Positions 49,937 through 57,723 are shown, numbered from the stretch's first letter. The stretch: 64,000 bases of DNA from RGIG4608 sp051867875 (GCA_051867875.1 JBJDZG010000004.1:167376-231375), one strand, 5' to 3'. The notes: generated from the sequence alone by a model not told the origin. Translations and numbers: made by a program.

Positions 49937-51244
49937 ATGGATAGAAATTATTTTGACAGAATGCAGGAAAAGCTCGACCAGCTCAAAAACGCCGACCGCC
50001 CCGAGCCCATACGGAGCGACGGAGCAGGTGCGCTCGATTTGGGACCGCGAGACGTTGCAAGGGACAGAGAAAATCCCGATATGATTGTTCCGCCCGCCAC
50101 GGACCACGGTCTGCTCCCAAATCTGCGCTTCTCGTTTTCCGACACACATATGGAAATCAAGCCGGGCGGTTGGTCACGGGAGATTACCAAGCGCGAGCTG
50201 CCTGTATCGGACACCTTTGCAATAGTGGATATGAACCTCTCCCCCGGTGTGCGCGAGATGCACTCGCATCAGCAGTCCGAGTTCGGCTTCGTACTCGTGG
50301 GCGGAGCGCGCGTTACCGCTGTTGACGAGATGGGACGCAATTTTATCGCGGACTGCAAACCCGGCGAGGGTTGGATTTTCCCGAAGAATATTCCCCACTC
50401 CATTCAAGGTCTCGGCGAGGGCTGTGAGTTCCTGATGCTTTTTGACAAGGGCGATTATTCCGAGGACAATACCTTTTCCATAAGCGAGCTGTTTTCGCAT
50501 TTGCCAAAGGATGTGCTTTCGGCGAACTTCGGCTGCGATGAGTCCGCTTTTGACAAAATCCCCAAAGAGGAGGTCTATATCACGGACGGCGGAGACCCCG
50601 GCACGCTCGAATCTCAGACTATCGACTCGCCCTATGGCAAAGTGCCGAACACCTATAAGCACGAGCTTATAAACGTTGAACCGATTATGGGCGAGGGCGG
50701 TTGCATCCGCATTCTTGACAACAGAAACTTCCCCGCCTGCACTACTGTGGCTTGCGCGCTCGTGGAGGTTGAGCCCGGTGCTATGCGCGAAATCCACTGG
50801 CACACCAACAACGACGAATTTCAGTATTATATACAGGGCGAGGCGAGAATGACGGTGTTTATGCCGGGTCCCAAGGCGCGCACCTTCAACTACCGCGCGG
50901 GCGACGTCGGATACGTTCCCGTCGGCGGATTTCACTACGTGCAGAATATCGGAAAAGAAAAGCTCGTATTTCTTGAATTTTTCAACAGCACTCATTTTTC
51001 GGATATTTCTCTTGCACAGTGGCTCGCCAACACGCCGAAAGAGGTAATCAAGACCGTTCTCAATTTGCCCGATTCGTTTATCGACAACTTGAAAAAAGAG
51101 AGCTGTCCCGTAGTAAAATATCCGGGATTTGAATTTCCTCCTGCGAGCGGTACACCGCAGAACGTACGCTATTTCAAAGATTTTGACTATAAGAAAAAGG
51201 ACGTTATTCTCGGTTCAAGCGATGTTATTGGAACAAACAAATAA
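49937..51244 (+). CDS. oxdC: Bicupin oxalate decarboxylase
   Basis: OxdC converts oxalate to formate and CO2 with manganese. The 435-residue protein has both cupin domains. The N-terminal site has His109, His111, Glu115 (EMHSHQQSEF) and His154 (IPHSIQ). The C-terminal site has His287, His289, Glu294 (EIHWHTNNDEF) and His333 (GFHYVQN). The active-site lid reads YSEDNTF, keeping the Glu176 that separates decarboxylases from oxalate oxidases. The first cupin has HSH where Bacillus OxdC has HWH, a small change. AAAGGAGG precedes the start. It is a single gene with its own terminator and no oxalate transporter beside it. It probably gives acid tolerance or uses dietary oxalate. Confidence 0.92.
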   Translation: MDRNYFDRMQEKLDQLKNADRPEPIRSDGAGALDLGPRDVARDRENPDMIVPPATDHGLLPNLRFSFSDTHMEIKPGGWSREITKRELPVSDTFAIVDMNLSPGVREMHSHQQSEFGFVLVGGARVTAVDEMGRNFIADCKPGEGWIFPKNIPHSIQGLGEGCEFLMLFDKGDYSEDNTFSISELFSHLPKDVLSANFGCDESAFDKIPKEEVYITDGGDPGTLESQTIDSPYGKVPNTYKHELINVEPIMGEGGCIRILDNRNFPACTTVACALVEVEPGAMREIHWHTNNDEFQYYIQGEARMTVFMPGPKARTFNYRAGDVGYVPVGGFHYVQNIGKEKLVFLEFFNSTHFSDISLAQWLANTPKEVIKTVLNLPDSFIDNLKKESCPVVKYPGFEFPPASGTPQNVRYFKDFDYKKKDVILGSSDVIGTNK

Positions 51245-51245
51245 T

Positions 51246-51283
51246 AAAAAGTGCTGATAACTTGGGTTATCAGCACTTTTTTT
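51246..51283 (+). terminator. Intrinsic terminator of oxdC
   Basis: A 16-bp stem (51246-51261 with 51266-51281) with a TTGG loop and a T run. Confidence 0.93.
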
Positions 51284-51423
51284 AGTTCAATTCCTTTTTA
51301 TATACTTATTTTTGACGAATGTCAAGGCAAAAGCCGTTTTCCCCTGCTGTTTTCCGAATGACTGTGTCATTTTTATGCAACTTAAAATAACATGTTTTTT
51401 ATTTTTTTGTTATTCGCACTTGG

Positions 51424-51452
51424 TTGACTTCTCCGCAACTGTATGTTACAAT
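51424..51452 (+). promoter_or_regulatory. Sigma-A promoter of the ABC/XRE-AbrB operon
   Basis: TTGACT, 17 nt, TACAAT. The ABC ATPase frame is open from this -35 box onward, so the real start must be downstream. Confidence 0.85.
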
Positions 51453-51483
51453 ATTTATACAAATCGTAATGCGTGAGGTAATT

Positions 51484-52203
51484 ATGAGCATTGTACAAAT
51501 AAAAAATCTGAAAAAAGAATATCCGTCATTTTTGCTCGATAATGTTTCATTCAACCTTGAAGCAGGCAGAATCACGGGCTTTGCGGGAAGAAACGGCGCG
51601 GGCAAAACAACGACTATAAAATCCATGCTGAATCTTATTCATACAGATGCGGGGGAAATCACCTATTTCGGTATGCCTCTTGCCCGCCACGAGGCGGAAA
51701 TCAAGCAACGAATAGGCTATTCCACGGGCACTGTCAGCTGGTATCCCAGAAAAAAGCTGAAGGATATCGTCCGCGTAACGAAGAGCTTTTATCCGAATTG
51801 GGATGAAAACGCTTATCGCAAATATCTTGAGCTTTTCAAGTTAGATGAAAACAAAACGCCGCTCGAGCTTTCCGAGGGAATGAAAGTAAAATTCAATCTG
51901 CTTCTGGCACTCTCGCACAGAGCGGAAATTCTCATTTTGGACGAGCCGACAAGCGGTCTTGACCCATTCTCACGAGATGAGCTTCTTGATATTTTTACGG
52001 GTCTTCGTAACGAGGGAGTTGCGATATTCTTCTCGACACATATTATCTCGGATTTAGAGAAGTGTGCCGATGATATCGTATATATTTCCGGCGGCAAAAT
52101 TCAAGCCGCCATGCCGCAGGGAGAATTCCGAAAGGCTCATTCTCTGCCCGGAGAAACCTTGGAGCAAACGATATTGCGTATGGAAAAGGAGAGGACGATA
52201 TGA
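51484..52203 (+). CDS. ABC exporter ATP-binding subunit
   Basis: The 239-residue ATPase has Walker A GRNGAGKTTT, a Q-loop region (IGYSTGTVSWYPRKK), the signature ELSEGMKVKF (a SEG variant of LSGGQ), Walker B ILILDEPTSGLDPF and the H-loop in FFSTHIISDL. It resembles YtrB/BcrA-like exporter ATPases with the short C-terminus. It overlaps the permease start by four bases (ATGA), and the XRE-AbrB regulator follows, so the three form one operon. ATG 51484 lies behind TGAGGT. The substrate is unknown; antimicrobial peptides or stress-related cargo are typical for this type. Confidence 0.88.
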   Translation: MSIVQIKNLKKEYPSFLLDNVSFNLEAGRITGFAGRNGAGKTTTIKSMLNLIHTDAGEITYFGMPLARHEAEIKQRIGYSTGTVSWYPRKKLKDIVRVTKSFYPNWDENAYRKYLELFKLDENKTPLELSEGMKVKFNLLLALSHRAEILILDEPTSGLDPFSRDELLDIFTGLRNEGVAIFFSTHIISDLEKCADDIVYISGGKIQAAMPQGEFRKAHSLPGETLEQTILRMEKERTI

Positions 52204-52853
52204 AAAACATATTGAAAAAGGAACTGACACTCTCTGCGTCGATTTTGTCCTATCTGTTTATCCCCTTCGGACTTATGTTCTTTGTCCCCGGATATCCGAT
52301 TTTGTGCAGTGTATTTTTCGTAACACTCGGCATTTTTCAGAGTTTTCAAAATTCCCGCGAGGCAAACGATATAGTTTTCTCCGCTCTTTTACCGATTGCC
52401 AAGAAGGACGTGGTCAAGGGCAAGTTTATTTTCTCCTGCTTTATCGAACTGTGCAGTTTTATTCTTATGGCTGCCTCAACATTTATTCGCATGACGGTGC
52501 TTGCAGACTCCACTGTATATCGGAACAACGCGCTGATGAACGCAAATCTCTTTGCCTTGGGAATGGCACTCCTTATATTTGGAGTTTTCAACCTCATTTT
52601 TATCGAAGGATTTTTCAAAACAGCATATAAATTCGCAAAGCCGTTCGTTGCGCACATTATCGTAACGTTTATTATTATCGGAATCGGTGAAGCATTGCAT
52701 TATTTTCCGGGACTTGAAGCAGTAAATGCTTTCCGATTTGAGCACTTTGCTTTGCAGCTCGGCTTGTTTGCTTTGGGAGCGGCAGCATATATTGCACTTA
52801 CCGTATTATCCTACCTACGCGCTTGCCGTAATTTTGAAAAAATAGACCTATAA
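52200..52853 (+). CDS. ABC-2 type exporter permease
   Basis: The 217-residue membrane protein has six hydrophobic segments, beginning LSASILSYLFIPFGLMFF and ending ALGAAAYIALTVLSYL. PIAKKDVVKGKFIF, in the first cytoplasmic loop, resembles the coupling region of ABC2_membrane_5 proteins, which often pair with an ATPase like the preceding one. It overlaps that gene by four bases. No extra domain is present. Together with the ATPase it forms a small exporter; direction and cargo are inferred from type only. Confidence 0.82.
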   Translation: MKNILKKELTLSASILSYLFIPFGLMFFVPGYPILCSVFFVTLGIFQSFQNSREANDIVFSALLPIAKKDVVKGKFIFSCFIELCSFILMAASTFIRMTVLADSTVYRNNALMNANLFALGMALLIFGVFNLIFIEGFFKTAYKFAKPFVAHIIVTFIIIGIGEALHYFPGLEAVNAFRFEHFALQLGLFALGAAAYIALTVLSYLRACRNFEKIDL

Positions 52854-52864
52854 GGAGAATTTTT

Positions 52865-53305
52865 GTGTTACAGGATAATTTGATTGTTTTACGAAATATG
52901 TACGGATTGTCCCAAGAGGAGCTTGCAACGAAAATCGGTATTTCCCGTCAGGCGTACGCCAAATGGGAAAGCGGTGCGACTGTGCCCGATATCGAAAAAT
53001 GCAAGCGTTTGGCGGACTTCTACGATATCACCGTCGACAGTTTGCTTAAAACTTCAACTGAGGACAAAATCGGAATGATTCCCCCTGCTCCAAAGGGTAA
53101 AAATATTTGGGGCACCGTTACAATAAACGAACGGGGGCAGATGGTTATACCAAAGGAAGCAAGAGAAAAATTCGCTCTTAAAGGCGGACAGCGGCTGGTT
53201 GTACTCAGCGATGAGGAAGGTATTGCTTTGATTCCCGCAGAAACGTTTGAAGCAAAGATGAAAGCAGCAATGGAATATGCCTCAATGATGAACGAGGAAG
53301 AATAA
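52865..53305 (+). CDS. XRE-AbrB fusion regulator
   Basis: The 146-residue protein has an N-terminal XRE helix-turn-helix (LRNMYGLSQEELATKIGISR, then QAYAKWESG). After an IPPAP linker comes a SpoVT-AbrB swapped-hairpin domain (VTINERGQMVIPKEAREKF), with a short acidic tail. Two DNA-binding folds in one chain suggest a regulator with two types of contact. It is the third gene after an ABC exporter pair and likely controls that operon. The start is GTG at 52865, seven bases after AAGGAG. A terminator follows at 53312. Confidence 0.88.
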   Translation: MLQDNLIVLRNMYGLSQEELATKIGISRQAYAKWESGATVPDIEKCKRLADFYDITVDSLLKTSTEDKIGMIPPAPKGKNIWGTVTINERGQMVIPKEAREKFALKGGQRLVVLSDEEGIALIPAETFEAKMKAAMEYASMMNEEE

Positions 53306-53311
53306 ACAAAA

Positions 53312-53352
53312 GCAGCCTATACTGCCAAAACAGCAGTAAGGGCTGTTTTTCC
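53312..53352 (+). terminator. Intrinsic terminator of the ABC/XRE-AbrB operon
   Basis: A two-part stem, CAGCC/GGCTG outside and TACTGC/GCAGTA inside, is followed by TTTTT. Confidence 0.85.
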
Positions 53353-53381
53353 TTGACTCCTTGCGACGTTTGTGATATAAT
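53353..53381 (+). promoter_or_regulatory. Sigma-A promoter with extended -10 of the HAD gene
   Basis: TTGACT, 17 nt, TATAAT preceded by TGA, beginning at the end of the previous terminator. Confidence 0.85.
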
Positions 53382-53417
53382 CACTACGATAAATCCAAAT
53401 TTGTAGGGGGGATTTTC

Positions 53418-54035
53418 TTGGATATAAAATGGATTTTCTTTGATATTGGTTCGACACTTGTTGACGAAACAAAAGCATATGACCGCAGAGCAAGAGAAAT
53501 GATCGAAGGAACTGATATTACATTTTCCGCTTTTGACAGCAAAAGAGTTGAACTGGCCAGACAAGGCTTTGATGGCAATTCAGAGGCAATCAAATACTTC
53601 GGTCTAAATAAAACTCCGTGGCACTCAGAAGATGAAACGCCATTTGATGATTCTCTTGAAACGTTAGAAATATTAAAACGACGAGGGTACAATTTAGGTA
53701 TTATTGCAAATCAGGATATGGGTACAGCCAAAAGATTAGATGCATGGGGATTATCTGAATATTTTGACGTTGTGGTTGCATCGGCAGAATTCGGTATTGC
53801 AAAACCCGATAAGCTGATTTTTGAAAAGGCATTTGAATTGGCCGAATGCCGCCCCCATAATTCAGTAATGGTCGGTGATAGGCTTGATAATGACATCGCC
53901 CCGGCGAAATCCCTTGGCATGAAAACGGTTTGGATTAGAAAGGGATTATCAATATATCAAAATATTGAATTAGGGAAGAATATCGCTGATTGGGTGATTG
54001 ATAATCTGTCTGATTTGAAAGAAATATTCAAGTAA
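53418..54035 (+). CDS. HAD-superfamily phosphatase
   Basis: The 205-residue protein has the HAD motif I as FFDIGSTLVD, with the nucleophile Asp near residue 9; the second Asp is Gly, as in several small-molecule phosphatases. Motif II is GIIANQDM, motif III includes AKPDKLIFEKA, and motif IV is MVGDRLDNDIAPA. It should hydrolyse a phosphate monoester; the substrate is unknown. The start is a TTG at 53418 behind GGGGGG, because the nearby ATG is out of frame. The gene is richer in A and T than its neighbours and stands at the edge of the accessory segment, so recent transfer is possible. Confidence 0.82.
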   Translation: MDIKWIFFDIGSTLVDETKAYDRRAREMIEGTDITFSAFDSKRVELARQGFDGNSEAIKYFGLNKTPWHSEDETPFDDSLETLEILKRRGYNLGIIANQDMGTAKRLDAWGLSEYFDVVVASAEFGIAKPDKLIFEKAFELAECRPHNSVMVGDRLDNDIAPAKSLGMKTVWIRKGLSIYQNIELGKNIADWVIDNLSDLKEIFK

Positions 54036-54091
54036 TCAAATTCTAATTATCAATTAAAGCGCGGACTTACCCGCTACCCGACAGATAGCAA

Positions 54092-54131
54092 CACAAAAAG
54101 CGACAGAGAGTTAACGTTCTCTATCGCTTTT
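54092..54131 (+). terminator. Likely terminator of the HAD gene
   Basis: The stem AAAGCGA-AGAGA/TCTCT-TCGCTTT has one C-A mismatch and ends in TTTT. Confidence 0.65.
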
Positions 54132-54163
54132 AACTTCCGTGCGGAGCGCGCCCAAGGTCGGGA

Positions 54164-54187
54164 TTTTGGTGCGGCCGCAGGGACTTG
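54164..54187. repeat. Imperfect copy of the tRNA-Leu 3' end (possible att site)
   Basis: It matches 54976-54999, the 3' end of tRNA-Leu plus flank, in 22 of 24 positions and the same orientation. The two copies bound about 0.8 kb with the four-helix-bundle gene and the hairpin array. Direct repeats of a tRNA 3' end are the usual footprint of site-specific integration; no integrase gene is present. Confidence 0.55.
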
Positions 54188-54277
54188 GTCTCGCGCCTCG
54201 ACGGCGCTCGGTCTTCCGCCGGTTCTGAGAATCCACAGGACTCTCATTCATTCCCGGCTCCCCTTCAAGTCCCTTCC
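54178..54277. other. Structured non-coding segment
   Basis: This lies in the 311-bp gap between the HAD and four-helix-bundle genes. A 9-bp stem AGGGACTTG/CAAGTCCCT (54179-54187 with 54266-54274) encloses a GC-rich stretch with smaller hairpins (GGCGC/GCGCC-type and GAGAATCC/GGACTCTC). The outer stem repeats part of tRNA-Leu's T arm. No open frame or promoter is seen. Confidence 0.5.
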
Positions 54278-54346
54278 ATTTTATCAAAAACAGAAAGAGT
54301 CTATCTACGAAAACACAAAAGTTCTCGGAAGATAAGCTCTTTCACA

Positions 54347-54691
54347 CTAAATGTTCTCTTTTAATGTTTTAACACTCGCAATCAGCATCCGCCTGATTCG
54401 TCCACAAAGATTGCGATATGTTTTAAAGGTTTCTTCATCTATGACATTGGTGTTATATAATAATTTTAACCAACCTTCCGTTTCGCTGCATTCTTTAAGA
54501 GCTATTTCAAACTTTGAAATCATATCGTACTTACTTTGCCCGTAATTTGCTTCACGAATATTCGCATAAATACTGCTTGAGCTTTTGCGAATTTGTAACA
54601 GAGTATTTGATGGTGCTTTTACACTTTGACAAATCAATTCAGTTCCCGTTGCAAGCTGCTCGGAATATATCAATAAATAGTTTTTTGACAT
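54347..54691 (-). CDS. Four-helix-bundle protein of the 23S rRNA intervening-sequence (S23) family
   Basis: The 114-residue protein is wholly helical and matches the TIGR02436/S23 four-helix-bundle family: KAPSNTLLQIRKSSSSIYANI in the second helix, EANYGQSKYDMISKFEIALKE in the third, and TYRNLCGRIRRMLIAS at the end (each quoted in part of the key phrase). Such genes occur in 23S rRNA intervening sequences, beside diversity-generating retroelements (as Avd) and often alone in gut Firmicutes. GAGGTG six bases before the ATG marks the start. An array of short hairpins lies 60 bp upstream on its promoter side, and no reverse transcriptase is near. Its function outside DGRs is not known. Confidence 0.85.
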   Translation of the reverse strand: MSKNYLLIYSEQLATGTELICQSVKAPSNTLLQIRKSSSSIYANIREANYGQSKYDMISKFEIALKECSETEGWLKLLYNTNVIDEETFKTYRNLCGRIRRMLIASVKTLKENI

Positions 54692-54749
54692 GATATCACC
54701 TCTTTGCTTTATTATAGCATAAGTTTATGAAGAAAACAAGAGTTTTTCG

Positions 54750-54937
54750 CATCCTAATCACGCCATAGGCGTGTATATCATCCACTCGAAGAGTGGTATA
54801 TCATAAAAACGAAGTTTTGTATATCATCAAGTCGCAGAAGGATGCACGCTGAAGCGTGATGATATCCAGCCCCGCAGGGGCTGATGATATGCACCGCACT
54901 TCGTGCGGTGATGATATGCCAAGTCTGCGACTTGGAT
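54750..54937. repeat. Array of short hairpins separated by ATGATAT-type linkers
   Basis: Seven small hairpins with three-base loops follow each other: CACGCC/GGCGTG, CCACTC/GAGTGG, AAAAC/GTTTT, CACGCT/GCGTG, AGCCCC/GGGGCT, CACCGCA/TGCGGTG and CCAAGTC/GACTTGG. Linkers read TATATCAT in the first half and ATGATAT in the second. GCATCCT (54750) pairs with AGGATGC near 54838, and CAAGTCGCAG near 54829 pairs with CTGCGACTTG near 54924, so the array can fold into larger branched forms. Confidence 0.75.
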
Positions 54938-54978
54938 AAAAAATAGATGCAGAATGTATAACATTCTGCATCTATTTT
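54938..54978 (-). terminator. Intrinsic terminator of tRNA-Leu
   Basis: A perfect 18-bp stem with an ATA loop begins directly after the encoded CCA and is followed by T on the minus strand. Confidence 0.93.
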
Positions 54979-55063
54979 TGGTGCGGCTGAAGGGACTTGA
55001 ACCCCCACGTCGGTTGACACCAGATCCTAAGTCTGGCGCGTCTGCCAGTTCCGCCACAGCCGC
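54979..55063 (-). tRNA. tRNA-Leu (anticodon TAG)
   Basis: On the minus strand the acceptor GCGGCTG pairs with CAGCCGC. The D arm has GGCAGACGC. The anticodon arm CCAGA-CTTAGGA-TCTGG gives anticodon TAG for CUN leucine codons. A long variable arm marks class II. The T arm contains GGTTCAAGTCC, and CCA is encoded. The small gene at 55095 is just upstream in the same direction, and no separate promoter is visible, so both may share the one at 55361. Confidence 0.95.
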
Positions 55064-55067
55064 ATAT

Positions 55068-55093
55068 AAATAGCCGACTCGTGTCGGCTATTT
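55068..55093 (-). terminator. Hairpin between the 77-residue gene and tRNA-Leu
   Basis: The 11-bp stem AAATAGCCGAC/GTCGGCTATTT has only a weak T-tract on the minus strand, so partial read-through into the tRNA is possible. Confidence 0.6.
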
Positions 55094-55094
55094 T

Positions 55095-55328
55095 TTAGTT
55101 GTGTTCAGCGAGCCAAGCTTCTGCCTTAGCCTTACCGAGTCTCTTGATATCCTCAACGGGATAAATGGACTCTGCGCCGCCGCTTACGTAAAGGAAGTAG
55201 TTGCCCTTCTCAGTCTGGAAAAGGCATTCCTCGTAGCCTGCGGGATCGCCGTAAGAACCAACTGTAAATTTTGCTACGAAAGTAGATGTTTCCGTATCGT
55301 AGTTTACCTTGCAAATTGTCTTATTCAT
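55095..55328 (-). CDS. Small conserved-looking protein of unknown function
   Basis: The 77-residue product (MNKTICKVNYDTETS...) has a beta-rich first half with FVAKFTVGSYGDPAGYEECL and an end that looks helical (VEDIKRLGKAKAEAWLAEHN, quoted as one phrase). No known domain, signal or membrane segment is visible. Aromatic and glycine-rich strand pairs suggest a small folded unit rather than a spurious frame. AAGGAG seven bases upstream and a consensus promoter at 55361-55389 show it is expressed. A longer frame to 55358 would start close to the transcription start and is rejected. It lies just upstream of tRNA-Leu. Confidence 0.75.
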   Translation of the reverse strand: MNKTICKVNYDTETSTFVAKFTVGSYGDPAGYEECLFQTEKGNYFLYVSGGAESIYPVEDIKRLGKAKAEAWLAEHN

Positions 55329-55360
55329 TACACTTCTCCTTATAATTTTATTACTCATTA

Positions 55361-55389
55361 ATTATATATTGTTTTTGAGCATTTGTCAA
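55361..55389 (-). promoter_or_regulatory. Consensus sigma-A promoter of the 77-residue gene and perhaps tRNA-Leu
   Basis: On the minus strand TTGACA, 17 nt, TATAAT; 33 nt upstream of ATG 55328. Confidence 0.9.
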
Positions 55390-55456
55390 TTCGTGTATTT
55401 GTAAAAAAACAACAAAATAAACCCTCGCATACTGTGAAAAATACACAAAGAAAACC

Positions 55457-57205
55457 TTATTTATCGGTCTTTTCTTCAAGTTTGAACTTAAATTCAAACA
55501 TTCGCTCGACCTGATACTCTATAACGTCGTCGGGTGCGAGGTTTGTAACTCCGCCGATAACGGGAGCCTGCGCAATACCGTGCTTTATCGAAAGTATCTT
55601 TTCAAGCACGAACGGTTTGCCGGGTATTTCTTTTTGATGAACCTCGAAATATCCGTTGTGATATATGAGCTTGAGTATGAGCGAGCATGGCGTTTCAAGG
55701 AAGTCTATCCTTATTTTCAGAACGAGCTTGCCGTCATCGTTTTCGGCAAAGCAACCCGTCGCACCGATATAAAACGGCGTGTTATGGATATAGATATTAT
55801 CGTATTTCGGCTCGCCGAATCCGAGCTCGAAGCGGTATTTCTCGTCGTTTTGAGCGTAGATAACGTAAAATTTTCCGTCGGATATTTCAAACGACAGTGA
55901 CTTAAAGCCCTGAGAATAGTTATTCTCAACGACCTGCCAGACGAGCGGCAAAAGTCCCACGGTCGCCGCTCTTGAATCCTTGCAGACGAGCGTTTTTCCG
56001 TCAAGCGAAGCGCACTCCGCAGGCAAAATTCCGAGCTTGTATTTCTTCATTTCAAGTGCCGAAAGTGTCGCAAAATTACGGCTCACGGCGATATTTTTGA
56101 GGGTGCGTTCAAGGCACATTTTATCCTTCAAATTCTTTGGGATACTGCTATCAAAATCGCGTTCAAAATACTTTTTGACGATGGCAAAATAGTTGCTCTG
56201 CTGGAAGAGCTCGTCGTTTCCCGCGTTATTTACGATGACTATACCGCTCTTTTTGAAGCACCAGACGTTCTGCCCGAGCATTCCGTTGAAAAGAAACTGG
56301 TCGCCGTCGCTGCTTACCCACATTTGCAGTCCGTAGTTGAATCCGTACGCGGAATCCTTACTGTCGGCGTGCTTTTTCGTGGCGTTATTTACAAATTCCG
56401 CAGATACGATTCGCTTGCCGTTCCACTCACCGCCATTCAGAAGCATAAGACCGATTTTAGCAAAATCGCAGGGTGATATATAGAGTCCCCATCCGCCGAA
56501 TTCTATTCCCTCGGCGCTCTTTTCCCAATAATAATTTTTAATTTCAAGGGGCGCAAAAAGTCTCGGTTCGAGATAGTCGGAGAGTCCCATTCCGCTGACC
56601 TTTCTCACTATGCACGAGAGCACGTAGGTATTAGTGCTGTTATAATAGAATTTATCTCCGGGCGAATGCGAGAGCGGAGTGCTTACGAAGGTTTTGAACA
56701 TTTCCTCCTCGTTCATTGCACCCGTTTCCTCAAAGGTTATCATACCCGAACGCATTGTAAGCAGGTCGTACACGGTCATATTTCGCATACGGAGCTTTGC
56801 GACGGAGTTCATTTCCTTTGCAAAAATGTCTTCAAGCTTCGTATCGTAATTGAGCTTTCCCTCGTCTATAAGCATTCCTATTGCAATAGCCGTTACGCTC
56901 TTGCACGCAGAGAAGGTGGCTTTCCAGATACCGCCCTTGTGCGCGCCGAAATACGCTTCGCAAAGAATTTTTCCGTTTCTTGCGATAACGACGTTGTGCA
57001 TATTCAGCGTTTCATCTGCATTGAGTTCTAAAAGAAAATCGGCAATATCACGCGAGGAAACGCCTTGATTTTCGGGAATATCGGACGGAATTTTACTCTC
57101 CCTGGCAACGAAATCAAGGCAGGGCTTGCCCGCGGTGGGCGGTAACATTCCGCGTCGGCTGTTTGATATGTCCAGCAGTCTTGTGAGCATTGTTATTCGT
57201 TTCAT
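55457..57205 (-). CDS. Class C beta-lactamase-fold serine hydrolase
   Basis: The 582-residue protein has the serine-hydrolase domain at about 60-350. The nucleophile motif is Ser99-Ala-Cys-Lys102 (FSACKSVTA), the second motif is YYNSTNTYVLS, and GGWGLYISPCDFAKIGLML is typical of the non-resistance esterase/peptidase branch. A C-terminal region of about 200 residues is beta-rich and resembles the lipocalin-like tail found in related hydrolases. No clear signal peptide is present (MKRITMLTRLLDISNS is amphipathic), so location is uncertain. It is the last gene of the mreC-nth-aroK run, 14 bp after aroK. The substrate is unknown; the cell-wall context of mreC may be coincidence. Confidence 0.8.
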   Translation of the reverse strand: MKRITMLTRLLDISNSRRGMLPPTAGKPCLDFVARESKIPSDIPENQGVSSRDIADFLLELNADETLNMHNVVIARNGKILCEAYFGAHKGGIWKATFSACKSVTAIAIGMLIDEGKLNYDTKLEDIFAKEMNSVAKLRMRNMTVYDLLTMRSGMITFEETGAMNEEEMFKTFVSTPLSHSPGDKFYYNSTNTYVLSCIVRKVSGMGLSDYLEPRLFAPLEIKNYYWEKSAEGIEFGGWGLYISPCDFAKIGLMLLNGGEWNGKRIVSAEFVNNATKKHADSKDSAYGFNYGLQMWVSSDGDQFLFNGMLGQNVWCFKKSGIVIVNNAGNDELFQQSNYFAIVKKYFERDFDSSIPKNLKDKMCLERTLKNIAVSRNFATLSALEMKKYKLGILPAECASLDGKTLVCKDSRAATVGLLPLVWQVVENNYSQGFKSLSFEISDGKFYVIYAQNDEKYRFELGFGEPKYDNIYIHNTPFYIGATGCFAENDDGKLVLKIRIDFLETPCSLILKLIYHNGYFEVHQKEIPGKPFVLEKILSIKHGIAQAPVIGGVTNLAPDDVIEYQVERMFEFKFKLEEKTDK

Positions 57206-57219
57206 TTAGGTTCCCCCTA

Positions 57220-57723
57220 TCACTCAAACATTTCCGCTATTTTAAGCGCAACCTCCTGAATGTCGGTGTCGTTGTCGCTCTCGACGGTTATATCTGCATA
57301 TTTTTCGTAGAGCGGTATTCTCTCGTTATAAACGTCGCGCAAGGTTTGTCCCTCCTCAAAAACCACGCCCCTGCGTTTAAGGTTCCCGAGCCTTTTCTCA
57401 ATCACCTCGCAGGGTACTTTAATATATACCACGGTCGATATTTTTTTGAGATTTTCCATAGCCTCTCTGCCGAAAACGGCACTTCCGCCCGTGGAAATTA
57501 CAGAATTATGGACGTTAATCGAAGCGAGCGTATCATTTTCAAGCTTCAAAAAATTCTCGTTGCCAATCTCCCCGATTATCTTGTGCAGGCGCTTGCCCTC
57601 CCTGTTCTGTATGAGCAAGTCGCAGTCGATAAAGGTCTTGCAGAGCATTTTCGCAACTACTACGCCCACGGTGCTCTTTCCGCTTCCGGGCATTCCGATA
57701 AAAGTTATATTCTGTTCAAACAT
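57220..57723 (-). CDS. aroK: Shikimate kinase
   Basis: The enzyme phosphorylates shikimate at the 3-OH with ATP in aromatic amino acid synthesis. The 167-residue P-loop protein has Walker A GMPGSGKST (9-17), the shikimate-binding Asp in FIDCD, STGGSAVF for the Gly-Gly pair, and the lid with RRGVVFEEGQTLRDVYNER (parts quoted) carrying the catalytic arginine. All key residues are visible. It abuts the end of nth (one-base junction) and lies 14 bp before the hydrolase gene, so the four genes are one operon. No other aro gene is in the window. Confidence 0.95.
   Translation of the reverse strand: MFEQNITFIGMPGSGKSTVGVVVAKMLCKTFIDCDLLIQNREGKRLHKIIGEIGNENFLKLENDTLASINVHNSVISTGGSAVFGREAMENLKKISTVVYIKVPCEVIEKRLGNLKRRGVVFEEGQTLRDVYNERIPLYEKYADITVESDNDTDIQEVALKIAEMFE

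Noticed and set aside
54750..54937. CRISPR array
   Set aside because: The variable parts are self-complementary hairpins and the constant linkers are only 7-8 nt.
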